This document shows positions 33,575 to 41,332 of a stretch of 64,000 bases of DNA, piece after piece (the first letter of the stretch is position 1; each line of letters opens with the position of its first letter). The notes beneath the pieces were generated by a model. That model saw nothing but the letters and a program-made list of their open reading frames with translations. It did no database searches and was not told the DNA's origin. This DNA is from Novosphingobium sp. SG919 (GTDB lineage Bacteria > Pseudomonadota > Alphaproteobacteria > Sphingomonadales > Sphingomonadaceae), in the NCBI RefSeq assembly GCF_012932495.1, contig NZ_JABCNG010000004.1, forward strand, positions 422,236-486,235, given 5' to 3'. The position numbers and the translations under genes were made by a program.

Positions 33575-35893
33575 ATGACAAGGTTTGGGACAGGATGGCG
33601 CGCGGCGCTGCTGGCGGGAACGCTGGCGGCGTCGATGGCGGGCTGGGGGGCGGATGACGGACATGCCGCCGCCGCACCCGTTCCTGCGCCTGCGCCCGAT
33701 GCGGCCGTCGATGTTGCAGTCGATGTGACACACGGCGGCGGCGCGGTTTCCAGCACGGGCATTGCCGGGGCACCCACGGTGGCACCAGTCACCGGCCTTG
33801 TTCTGCCACGCACGGCCTATCCCTTTGCGCGGCGCGATGGCGCGGTGGAAAAGCCGTTCGGCCAGGCCGTGGCGGATCCCTGGCGCTGGCTGGAAGCCGA
33901 CTTGCGGACCAGTCCTGACGTGGCCGACTGGGTGGCGCGCGAAAACAGCCTGACGACACAATTTCTCAAGAGCCTGCCCGGCCGCGATGCCTTTGCCGCG
34001 CGCATCCGCAACCTGTTCGATTATCCGCGCGTGTCGCTGCCGCGCAAGGCGGGGCGCAGCTATTTCTATCTGCGCAACACCGGCTTGCAGAATCAATCGG
34101 CGCTTTATGTACAGGAAGGGCAAAGCGGCACGCCGCGCCTCTTGCTCGATCCCAATGCGTGGTCAGCCGATGGGAGCCAGGCGCTGGACCTGTGGGTGCC
34201 ATCGCGCAGCGGGCGGTTCCTGGCCTTTGGCCGCCAGCGCGATGGCAGCGATTGGCGCACGCTGGGCGTTGTCGATGCCCGCAGCGGGCAGGTGCTCGAC
34301 GATGCCCTGGAATGGGCAAACGACACGCTGATCGGGTGGCTGGGGGACGAAGGCTTCCTCTATTCGCGCTATCCCGCTCCGGCGCAGGGCCAGGCCTATC
34401 GCGCGGTGCTTTCGGGCAAGGCGGTGTGGTTCCATCGCGTGGGCACGCCCCAATCGGCCGACGAACTGGTCTTTGCCACGCCCGATCATCCCGAATGGGG
34501 CCACAAGGCTTTCGTCACCTCGGATGGGCGCTGGGCGGTCATCACCACCGAGGCAAGCACCGATGCGCGGCGCATGGTCCACCTGGTGGATCTGCGCGGC
34601 GGCGCCTGGCGCAACGGGCAATGGCAGGTCCTGCCGTTGGTGGACAATTTCGATCACGAATGGAAAGTGGTCGAAGGGCTGGGCGATCGCCTGTGGTTCA
34701 TCACCACCTCGGGCGCGGCCAATGGCATGGTCGCGGAACTCGATCTGGGTGGCGCGGCGGCGCGGTGGCGCGTGGTGGTCCCGGAACGTCGCCAGACGCT
34801 GGCGGGCGGCAACGTGGTGGGCGATCGGCTGATCCTGTCCTACCAGCATGATGGCGCGACCACCGCGGTCGTTACCGATCTCAAGGGCAAGCCGGCGCGC
34901 GCGATCACGCTCAACGGCATCGGCGTGGCCTCGGGCTTTGCCGGCAAGCCGGGTGACAGCGAGACATTCTATCAATTCTCCAGTTTCAACCTGCCGCCCA
35001 CGATCTTTCGCCTCGATCTCAAGACCGGCGCGGCCACGCCTTTTGCCCAGCCGCGCCTTTCGTTCGACCCGGCAGACTATGTGGTGGAACAACGCCGCTA
35101 TCGCTCCAAGGACGGCACGATGGTGCCGCTTTATCTCGTGCGCAGCCGCCGCGCGGCCCAGGCCGGGCAGGCCTTGCCCACGCTGCTCTATGGCTATGGC
35201 GGTTTCGACGTGGCGCTTACCCCCGGATGGTCGCCGGTGCGCATGGCCTGGCTCTCCGCGGGCGGCGCCTTTGCCCTTGCCAACATTCGCGGCGGGGGCG
35301 AATTCGGCCAGGCCTGGCATGATGGCGGCCGCCTTGCGGCCAAGCAGAACAGCTTCGACGATTTCATTGCCGCTGGCGAATATCTCATTGCCCAGGGCGT
35401 GACGCCCAAGGGCGGGCTTGCCATCCAGGGCAGTTCCAATGGCGGCTTGCTGGTGGGTGCCGTGGTCAACCAGCGGCCCGACCTGTTTGCCGCCGCCAAC
35501 CCCGATGTGGGCGTGATGGACATGCTGCGCTTCGATCGGTTCACCGCCGGCCGGTTCTGGGTGGACGATTACGGCGATCCGGCACGTGCGGCCGATTGGC
35601 AGGTGCTGCGCGCCTATTCGCCCTATCACAACATCCGCGACGGCGCGCGCTATCCGGCCATCCTGGTCACCACCGCCGATACCGACGATCGCGTCGTGCC
35701 CGCGCACAGCTTCAAGTACGTTGCCGCGTTGCAGGCGGCTGACATCGGCACGCGCCCCCATCTCTTGCGCGTGGAACAGGGCGCCGGCCATGGCGGGGGC
35801 AAGAGCGTGGACAAGGTGATCGCTGGTGGCGCCGATGTCCTGGCCTTCCTGGCGGCCTATACTGGGCTTGATGCGCCGCCACCCGCCCCCTAG
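33575..35893 (+). CDS. Prolyl oligopeptidase family S9A peptidase (second of two)
   Basis: 772 residues, the tandem paralogue of the preceding gene. The same layout is present: ADPWRWLEADLRTSPDVADW, then the propeller, then YGYGGFDVALTPGW and IRGGGEFGQAWHDGG. The nucleophile motif is GSSNGGLL instead of GGSNGG, and the triad partners lie in TADTDDRVVP and GAGHGGG. The N-terminus has a signal-like hydrophobic stretch and an Ala/Pro/Val-rich linker (about 35-75) that the first copy lacks, so localisation or anchoring may differ. Probably transcribed with the first copy. Gene duplication followed by divergence is likely. Confidence 0.92.
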   Translation: MTRFGTGWRAALLAGTLAASMAGWGADDGHAAAAPVPAPAPDAAVDVAVDVTHGGGAVSSTGIAGAPTVAPVTGLVLPRTAYPFARRDGAVEKPFGQAVADPWRWLEADLRTSPDVADWVARENSLTTQFLKSLPGRDAFAARIRNLFDYPRVSLPRKAGRSYFYLRNTGLQNQSALYVQEGQSGTPRLLLDPNAWSADGSQALDLWVPSRSGRFLAFGRQRDGSDWRTLGVVDARSGQVLDDALEWANDTLIGWLGDEGFLYSRYPAPAQGQAYRAVLSGKAVWFHRVGTPQSADELVFATPDHPEWGHKAFVTSDGRWAVITTEASTDARRMVHLVDLRGGAWRNGQWQVLPLVDNFDHEWKVVEGLGDRLWFITTSGAANGMVAELDLGGAAARWRVVVPERRQTLAGGNVVGDRLILSYQHDGATTAVVTDLKGKPARAITLNGIGVASGFAGKPGDSETFYQFSSFNLPPTIFRLDLKTGAATPFAQPRLSFDPADYVVEQRRYRSKDGTMVPLYLVRSRRAAQAGQALPTLLYGYGGFDVALTPGWSPVRMAWLSAGGAFALANIRGGGEFGQAWHDGGRLAAKQNSFDDFIAAGEYLIAQGVTPKGGLAIQGSSNGGLLVGAVVNQRPDLFAAANPDVGVMDMLRFDRFTAGRFWVDDYGDPARAADWQVLRAYSPYHNIRDGARYPAILVTTADTDDRVVPAHSFKYVAALQAADIGTRPHLLRVEQGAGHGGGKSVDKVIAGGADVLAFLAAYTGLDAPPPAP

Positions 35894-35973
35894 GTTCCAC
35901 CCTATGTTCTCCTTGCAGGCCGGGCAGTGGCTCACTATCCGCAATGGCGGGACCACCAACGGGATCGACCACT

Positions 35974-36297
35974 ATGACCATGTTCGATGATCGCGAGCGC
36001 GCGTTCGAAGCCAAGTTCGCCCACGACGAGGAAATGCTGTTCCGCATCCATGCCCGCCGCAATCGCTTGCTGGGCCAGTGGGCGGCCGAGCGCATGAAGC
36101 TGACCCAGGCCGAAGCGGAAGCCTATGCCAAGTCGGTGGTCCAGGCCGATTTCGAGGAAACCGGCGACGAAGACGTCGTCCGCAAGTTGCTGGGTGATCT
36201 GATCGCCGCCGGGGTGGATAGCACCGAGGCGGAAATCCGCGCCGCGATGGATGCCAAGTCGATCGACGCGCGCCGCCAGTTGATGGGCGAAGTCTGA
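35974..36297 (+). CDS. DUF1476 protein, zeta-type F1Fo-ATPase inhibitor subunit
   Basis: 107 residues. FDDRERAFEAKFAHDEEMLFR and LGQWAAERMKLTQAEAEAYA are the family signature; a four-helix bundle is expected. In Paracoccus and relatives, DUF1476 is the zeta subunit that blocks reverse rotation (ATP hydrolysis) of the F1 motor through its N-terminal inhibitory helix. The start ATG gives MTMFDDRE. It overlaps bolA by one base and is followed by grxD, an alphaproteobacterial arrangement. The role as ATPase inhibitor is by family. Confidence 0.85.
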   Translation: MTMFDDRERAFEAKFAHDEEMLFRIHARRNRLLGQWAAERMKLTQAEAEAYAKSVVQADFEETGDEDVVRKLLGDLIAAGVDSTEAEIRAAMDAKSIDARRQLMGEV

Positions 36298-36530
36298 TGG
36301 CAATGGCCGCTGCCGAAATCGAGACGATGATCCGCGCCGCGCTGCCCGATGCGCAGGTGACGATCACCGACCTTGCCGGGGACGGCGATCACTTTGCCGC
36401 TCACGTCGTTTCCGCCAGCTTTGCCGGGATGAGCCGCGTGGCCCAGCACAAGGCGGTCTACGCCGCGCTGGGCGGCCGCATGGGCGGCGTGCTTCATGCC
36501 TTGCAACTGACCACCGCCGCCCCCAAATAA
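36297..36530 (+). CDS. BolA-family protein (BolA/IbaG type)
   Basis: 77 residues. MAMAAAEIETMIRAALPDAQ, DGDHFAAHVVSASFAGMSRV and HKAVYAALG match the BolA fold, with the conserved His of QHK that coordinates a [2Fe-2S] cluster with monothiol glutaredoxin. Its gene touches DUF1476 and sits 24 bases before grxD, the expected partner. It takes part in iron-sulfur trafficking or iron sensing. Confidence 0.9.
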   Translation: MAMAAAEIETMIRAALPDAQVTITDLAGDGDHFAAHVVSASFAGMSRVAQHKAVYAALGGRMGGVLHALQLTTAAPK

Positions 36531-36554
36531 GGCGCGAAAGGAACCGATCCCACC

Positions 36555-36878
36555 ATGTCTACCGAGCAGCGCATCGACGAAATCGTCAAGGGCAACGATG
36601 TTGTCCTGTTCATGAAGGGCACGCCGCTGTTTCCGCAGTGCGGGTTTTCCAGCCGGGCCGTGGCGATCCTCGAACGCTTGGGCGTCGAATATGCCAGCGT
36701 CGATGTCTTGCAGGACATGGACATCCGCCAGGGCATCAAGTCCTATTCCGATTGGCCGACCATTCCGCAGCTCTATGTGAAGGGCGAATTCGTCGGCGGT
36801 TCTGACATCATGACCGAGATGTACGAAGCCGGCGAACTCGCCCAGTTGATGGAAGAGGCCGAAGTCAAGCCGGCCTGA
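36555..36878 (+). CDS. grxD: Monothiol glutaredoxin, Grx4 family
   Basis: 107 residues with the CGFS active site in FPQCGFSSRAVAILE, plus FMKGTPLFPQ, SDWPTIPQLYVKGEF and GGSDIMTEMYE. Grx4-type proteins bind a [2Fe-2S] cluster as dimers with glutathione or with BolA and deliver iron-sulfur clusters. AGGAACC precedes the ATG. It ends the DUF1476-bolA-grxD operon, with a terminator 48 bases on. Confidence 0.94.
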   Translation: MSTEQRIDEIVKGNDVVLFMKGTPLFPQCGFSSRAVAILERLGVEYASVDVLQDMDIRQGIKSYSDWPTIPQLYVKGEFVGGSDIMTEMYEAGELAQLMEEAEVKPA

Positions 36879-36926
36879 CACGGCTGCCGCCCTGGCAAGC
36901 GATTGCCGGGCGGACAGGGCCGTCCC

Positions 36927-36961
36927 AAAACGCGGTTTCCCACGGGGAGGCCGCGTTTTTT
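36927..36961 (+). terminator. Intrinsic terminator after grxD
   Basis: AAAACGCGG (36927-36935) pairs with CCGCGTTTT (36951-36959), with a 15-base loop and a continuing T-run to 36961. A second stem follows downstream. Confidence 0.75.
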
Positions 36962-36991
36962 CGTGTCTGCTGAATGTGTTGAACCCCGGGG

Positions 36992-37033
36992 GAGGCGGAG
37001 CCGGGGAGACTTGGGGGTTGCCGGCTCCGCCTC
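36992..37033. repeat. 13-bp perfect inverted repeat in grxD-Nudix gap
   Basis: GAGGCGGAGCCGG (36992-37004) and CCGGCTCCGCCTC (37021-37033) pair perfectly across a 16-base loop. A smaller GAAGA/TCTTC hairpin follows a few bases on. There is no T-tract. It may be a mobile palindrome or a second terminator. The rest of the 332-base gap holds nothing else that I can see. Confidence 0.45.
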
Positions 37034-37210
37034 ACGAAGAAGAAGTCTTCGGGGTATCCAAGACTAAGCACGGACCGTGCCAGTTTTGCAAATTGCCGAA
37101 TTCTTCGGGCAAGAACGCCTCGGGCAGGGTTGCCGGGTTACGCGAATTGTAAAATTGGCCGACATCTCCCCCCTCTTGGCAAGGGGCGCCTGGCAAAGCA
37201 TGGTGCCGCG

Positions 37211-38032
37211 ATGGCCGATCCGCTTTCCCCACCTGCTGCCCTGCCGGGCGAACAGGCCGAGCCTGCGGCCACGCTGATCGTGTTTCGCAAGGGTGTGCCC
37301 GGCCAGGCTTCGCAGATCCTGCTGGTAGAGCGATCGGCACAATTGCGCTTTGCCGGCGGGGCTACGGTCTTTCCTGGCGGCAAGGTCGATCAGGCTGACA
37401 AGGCGCTGGCCGCCGCGCGTCCTGCCTGGGTTCAGGGCCTTGACGAGGATGATGCTGCCGCTCGCCTGGCTGCCCTGCGTGAAACGTTGGAGGAAACTGG
37501 TCTGCTGGTGGGCATGGCCTCGGCGCGGCCGGATGCCGCGCCGCGCGATGCCACGGCCGCGGTTGCGGCGCGGGCGATGCTCGCGGAAACCGGGCAGATG
37601 GGCCCGGTGCTCGATCATTTCGGGTGGCGGCCGGATCTGGGCGCCTTGGTCCCTTGGGCCCGCTGGTGGCCGCGTGGAAAGCCGGGGAGGGTGTTCGACA
37701 CGCGGTTCTATCTGGCGGACCTTGGCAGCGGGGCCGTGGATCTGGCAGTGGACAACACGGAAAATCGCCACTTGTTCTGGTCTTCCGCCCACGAGGCGCT
37801 GGACGCGGCCGAACGTGGTGCGCTGCATCTGATCTTTCCCACCCGCCGCAACCTGGAACGGCTGGCGCAATGCGCCGATTTTGCCGCCGCGCGGGCCCAT
37901 GCCGCCGCGTTTCCGATCGCGCCGATCATCCCAGGCACGGTGCTGCGCGATGGCGTTCCCTGGCTGACCATTCCCGACGGCTACGGCTATCCCGTGCTGG
38001 GCGAGCCGCTGGCCGAGGCGCATCGCGCCTGA
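37211..38032 (+). CDS. Nudix hydrolase
   Basis: 273 residues from MADPLSPPAALPGEQ. The Nudix box is split: FPGGKVD (54-60) is separated by about 30 residues from RETLEETG (90-97), the extended form seen in NUDT19-like and CoA-pyrophosphatase-like proteins. The Glu residues of REx2EE bind catalytic Mg2+. The C-terminal half has RRNLERLAQCADFAAARAHA and VLRDGVPWLTIPDGYGYP. It hydrolyses a nucleoside diphosphate linked to another moiety; the substrate cannot be told from sequence. An upstream extension to 37130 lacks the family start. Confidence 0.85.
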   Translation: MADPLSPPAALPGEQAEPAATLIVFRKGVPGQASQILLVERSAQLRFAGGATVFPGGKVDQADKALAAARPAWVQGLDEDDAAARLAALRETLEETGLLVGMASARPDAAPRDATAAVAARAMLAETGQMGPVLDHFGWRPDLGALVPWARWWPRGKPGRVFDTRFYLADLGSGAVDLAVDNTENRHLFWSSAHEALDAAERGALHLIFPTRRNLERLAQCADFAAARAHAAAFPIAPIIPGTVLRDGVPWLTIPDGYGYPVLGEPLAEAHRA

Positions 38033-38207
38033 ACGCGCCCATCCCCCGTGGCAGGTGCACTTGCATCCACATTCGAGAATATCCGCGGGTGGCAAATCGC
38101 CAGATCGGATAAGCAATGTTCCTGAGGGCAATACGTATAGGCCCCGATGGCTGGCCGTAGAACGCGGTAAGCGGGCGGGCGTAAAACCCGGGTGGAGGTA
38201 TTGCCCG

Positions 38208-38471
38208 ATGCCCGTTGCCCAACCCAAGCCATCCTATCCTGTCGATGCGCCACGCCCGGATGCCGCCCCAGCGCCCAGACTCGCGTCAGGCACGGAAGAT
38301 CCTGTTTTTTCGCCAGTTCATGCGCTGCAGCAGGAACTGTTGCCGCTCGCCACAGCCGCGCCTGCCCATGCCGAGGCGCTTTATCCGCTGTGGCTGCGCG
38401 TTGCCATCATCGGCGGATCGTCGGCGCTGGCATGGGGTTTGATCATCTGGGGCGCGCTGCGCCTGGGTTAG
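38208..38471 (+). CDS. Small single-pass membrane protein, unknown function
   Basis: 87 residues starting MPVAQPKPSYPVDAPRPD, with GGAGG ten bases before the ATG. A Pro/Ala-rich N-terminal half (about 1-55) is followed by one membrane helix near the C-terminus (LWLRVAIIGGSSALAWGLII) ending GALRLG. The frame continues upstream but without a ribosome-binding site. It lies between the Nudix gene and the polysaccharide locus; its topology and position suggest an envelope role, but no family was recognised. Confidence 0.55.
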   Translation: MPVAQPKPSYPVDAPRPDAAPAPRLASGTEDPVFSPVHALQQELLPLATAAPAHAEALYPLWLRVAIIGGSSALAWGLIIWGALRLG

Positions 38472-38590
38472 CTGATTCGCCGTTTGGGCGTCAGCTAACG
38501 AACCATCTCGGCTGTATCGCTCGCTGACGGGGTCAACGGGCTGTTCCTATCATCGCCTCACAACGGGTGCCGCGATCACGGCACCGCCCG

Positions 38591-39421
38591 ATGTGGGGAC
38601 CAGCAACGGTGAATCATCAGCACAATCTCGCGGCGCGCAATGATGTCGCTCGCAATCTGGCGGCTGGCGGGTGGAACGGGCCGGTCATGGCCGCTGCGCC
38701 AGACCTTGCCGCACCGGCGATCGGTGCATCGGCCTCTGCCCCGCCGGTGGCAGCGCTGCGGGCCACCGGCACCCGCTGGCGGCACCCGCGCACCATGCCC
38801 GGCGCAGACAGCGCCGAGGCCTGGATTCGCGCTATCGACGTGACCGTGGCGTTCTGCGCGCTGCTGGTCTTTTTGCCATTGATGCTGGCCATCGCCACTT
38901 TGGTGCGGCTCTCTGACGGCGGACCGATCCTGTTTCGCCACCGCCGCGTCGGGGCTGGCGGGCGCCACTTTGCCTGCCTCAAGTTCCGCTCGATGTGCGT
39001 GGATGCCGACGCCCGCTTGCGCCATGTGCTGGCCACCGATGCCGCCGCCCGTGCGGAGTGGGAAGCAACGCACAAGTTGCAAAAGGACCCGCGCATCACG
39101 GCGGTGGGCCGGCTGCTGCGCAAAAGCAGCCTGGATGAACTGCCCCAGTTGATCAACGTTCTGCGTGGCGACATGAGCCTGGTGGGGCCACGCCCGATCG
39201 TCGACGCCGAAGTCGCGCGGTATGGACGCCATTTCGCCGCCTACTGCGCGGTGCGCCCCGGCGTTACCGGGCTTTGGCAGGTGGCGCGGCGCCACGATAC
39301 CACGTATCGGCGGCGGGTTGCCTGCGATCTGCTTTATCGCCGCGCGCGGTCCTTGCGGCTCTACTTCCGCATCCTGCTGTTGACCGTGCCCAGTGTCATT
39401 CTTGCACGCGGGGCTTACTGA
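38591..39421 (+). CDS. Bacterial sugar transferase (priming glycosyltransferase)
   Basis: About 276 residues. The core has a membrane helix (VAFCALLVFLPLMLAIA), GPILFRHRRVG, KFRSM, DPRITAVGRLLRKSSLDELP and the hallmark GDMSLVGPRPIVDAE, then PGVTGLWQVA. These enzymes move a sugar-1-phosphate (often glucose or galactose) to undecaprenyl phosphate, the first step of repeat-unit polysaccharides. The N-terminal 75 residues are low complexity, and it lacks the extra membrane helices of WbaP. The start is uncertain: GTG 38567, ATG 38591 and GTG 38609 are all in frame with poor sites. It is separated from the other glycan genes by about 1 kb. Confidence 0.85.
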   Translation: MWGPATVNHQHNLAARNDVARNLAAGGWNGPVMAAAPDLAAPAIGASASAPPVAALRATGTRWRHPRTMPGADSAEAWIRAIDVTVAFCALLVFLPLMLAIATLVRLSDGGPILFRHRRVGAGGRHFACLKFRSMCVDADARLRHVLATDAAARAEWEATHKLQKDPRITAVGRLLRKSSLDELPQLINVLRGDMSLVGPRPIVDAEVARYGRHFAAYCAVRPGVTGLWQVARRHDTTYRRRVACDLLYRRARSLRLYFRILLLTVPSVILARGAY

Positions 39422-39470
39422 ACTGGGCGGCAAGCGCTGCCTTTGCCAGCGAACGGATCTTGAAACGCCA

Positions 39471-39503
39471 ACGGGAGAAGCGCGGTCGCCACGCTTCTCC
39501 CGT
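39471..39503. terminator. Bidirectional terminator-like hairpin
   Basis: ACGGGAGAAGCG (39471-39482) pairs over 12 bp with CGCTTCTCCCGT (39492-39503), 9-base loop. It lies between the rightward sugar transferase (ending 39421) and the leftward small protein gene (ending 39552), exactly where convergent transcripts should stop. No long T-tract follows. Confidence 0.55.
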
Positions 39504-39551
39504 CTCGCGCAGGTAAATGGGCCGAGCCGAAAACCCGGCATTCGTTATGTT

Positions 39552-39698
39552 TTAAAAGATGAGGAGCGCCAGTCCGATCCAGAACACCTGGCTCAACGCC
39601 AGGCCGATCAGAAGTCCCTTGGCGGCGGCAGTGCCTTCGCCAGCGGGGGCATCGTGGAACGAGACGAAACCATCTTCACGGAAAGACTGAGTGGACAT
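39552..39698 (-). CDS. 48-residue membrane micro-protein
   Basis: An open frame on the minus strand: MSTQSFREDGFVSFHDAP, a Gly/Ala linker, then one membrane helix (LLIGLALSQVFWIGLALLIF) at the very C-terminus. A purine-rich CAGG lies just before the ATG. Composition is coding-like: a charged N-terminus, a hydrophobic end and a clean TAA stop. It is convergent with the sugar transferase and divergent from the glycosyltransferase operon across a 760-base regulatory gap. It may be a small regulator or accessory of polysaccharide export; this is inference. I recognise no family. Confidence 0.6.
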   Translation of the reverse strand: MSTQSFREDGFVSFHDAPAGEGTAAAKGLLIGLALSQVFWIGLALLIF

Positions 39699-40458
39699 CC
39701 TGCAACCCTTGTAACCAGTGTTTTTGGCCTTGGCGGCAGTGGCCGCTTCACCATTTCCAACGCGTCACAGGGCTAGCTTGTTCCCGCTGTGCTCCTGCTT
39801 GTCCGGCTGGGGAATAAGGGCTTTGCCGTCTTCCGCTCAACCGTCTGACACACGCTTTTCATAGCGCAGGATAGTTGTAAACCCGTGAATACCACCGTTT
39901 TTGCGCACGATTGCGATGCAACAGGTGGACTATTGCATCGCACGATTCCGCCATTCTTGCTGTGTGACTGGTTCTTGTTGCATTGCACATGGCTAGTGCT
40001 GCACTGCAACCTTGATGGTGGTATGACAGCGCAGCCATCGGGCAGGGTGCCGGGGGGCGGGGTACAGCTGCCGACAATGCCATAAAGTTGAAACAAAGTC
40101 AGGCTGATGCCGCCTGATCGCGGCGAGTCGAGGCAAAAGGCTCTCTGCGTCAGGACGATGCTTTTTTGCGTCCGGCCGTGTGCGCGCGCGCCGTAACGCG
40201 CGAGCCCAAGATGTTGCTCATGCGAAGGCGCCAAATTGGCACTGTGGCGGTCGGGGGGCGGGCTATCCCTGATGGGCATTTTTTGCGCTGCAAAAATGCA
40301 ATTTTTTCGCTGGATTGCGGGGCGGCGGCCGATGGCTCGCATGGGATAGGGGCGAATCCGCAGGGCATAGTGTCTCGGTAACGGAGCCAACCTGCGTGGA
40401 CCGCACGGCATGTCGCCCTACCAATAGGGGAAATCCACCAAGGGGGACCACGCAGAGC
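39699..40458. promoter_or_regulatory. Long regulatory gap upstream of glycosyltransferase operon
   Basis: 760 bases with no credible gene and higher A/T than its neighbours. It contains a perfect inverted repeat, TGCGATGCAA (39912-39921) and TTGCATCGCA (39933-39942), with an 11-base spacer, and further copies of the half-site: TTGCATTGCA near 39978, TGCTGCACTGCAA near 40000 and TGCAAAAATGCA near 40290. Direct repeats GCACGATT flank the first site. Clustered symmetric half-sites suggest an operator array for a dimeric regulator, or an element controlling both the small protein gene and the glycosyltransferases. No -10/-35 pair was certain. Confidence 0.5.
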
Positions 40459-41328
40459 ATGCTGCGAATCCATGTTGCCATCGCCACCGTCGGTCGCGCC
40501 AACCTGGCGCGTGAGACGATCGACCTGCTTGCCGGGCAATCCCGCCGCCCCGATGGCGTGCTGGTTGTCGGCGCGACCGACGCAGACATTGCCGGTATCG
40601 GGGACAGCGTGATGCAGCCCGATCTGGCGCTGGCAGAGCGCGGCCTGTGCCGGCAGCGCAACCGTGCGCTCGAATTGCTGGACGGGCGGGCCGATGTGGT
40701 CGTGTTCTTCGACGACGATTTCGTCCCTTCACCCGATTATCTCGCCGCGGTTGAGCGGATTTTCCTGGCGCACCCGGATGTTGCGGGCATCACCGGCAAT
40801 CTTGTGGGCGATGGCGTGCGCCACGGCGGCTATGGCATTGCCCAGGCGCAGGCGATGATCGCCGCGCAAACCCTGCTGCTCGATCCCGCGATCATCCCGC
40901 GCGAGGCGCTCTATGGCTGCAACATGGCCTTGCGCATGGCCCATATCGGCGCGTTGCGCTTTGACGAGGCGCTGCCGCTCTATGGTTGGCAGGAGGACAT
41001 CGATTTTACCATGCGCCTGTCGCGGCGCGGGCGGCTCGTCTCCACCGGCCTGGTTTCCGGGGTGCATCTGGGGGTGAAGGGCGGGCGCACCTCGGGCCGG
41101 CGGCTGGGCTACTCGCAAGTGGCCAACATCGTTTATCTGCGCCGCAAAGGCACCATGCCTGGCGCCCTCGCGCGCAAGCTGTTGTGGCGCAACGTGGCGG
41201 CCAACCTGCTGCGCGCGCTGTTCCCCGAACCGCATGTGGACCGGCTGGGCCGGCTGCGCGGCAACGGCTTGGCCTTTGTCGATCTGCTGCGCGGGCGGAT
41301 CGATCCGCGCAAGATCGAAAGCATGTGA
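40459..41328 (+). CDS. GT2-family glycosyltransferase
   Basis: 289 residues starting MLRIHVAIATVGRANLARET. GT-A fold: nucleotide-sugar region TVGRANL and GRADVVVFFDDDFVPSPDYL with the DxD metal motif, then GCNMALRMAHIG and WQEDIDFTMRLSRRG (acceptor-side ED). Inverting transferases of this type add a sugar to a lipid-linked oligosaccharide in the cytoplasm. The start was chosen at the ATG where homology begins, although the frame is open 48 codons earlier. The next glycosyltransferase starts four bases after its stop. Confidence 0.88.
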   Translation: MLRIHVAIATVGRANLARETIDLLAGQSRRPDGVLVVGATDADIAGIGDSVMQPDLALAERGLCRQRNRALELLDGRADVVVFFDDDFVPSPDYLAAVERIFLAHPDVAGITGNLVGDGVRHGGYGIAQAQAMIAAQTLLLDPAIIPREALYGCNMALRMAHIGALRFDEALPLYGWQEDIDFTMRLSRRGRLVSTGLVSGVHLGVKGGRTSGRRLGYSQVANIVYLRRKGTMPGALARKLLWRNVAANLLRALFPEPHVDRLGRLRGNGLAFVDLLRGRIDPRKIESM

Positions 41329-41332
41329 CCTC

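Noticed and set aside
34163..35959. 598-residue minus-strand frame opposite the second prolyl oligopeptidase
   Set aside because: Antisense artefact; the plus strand has an intact catalytic triad.
39773..40411. 212-residue minus-strand frame in the glycan regulatory gap
   Set aside because: No ribosome-binding site, no domain pattern and erratic composition; overlaps the inverted repeats.
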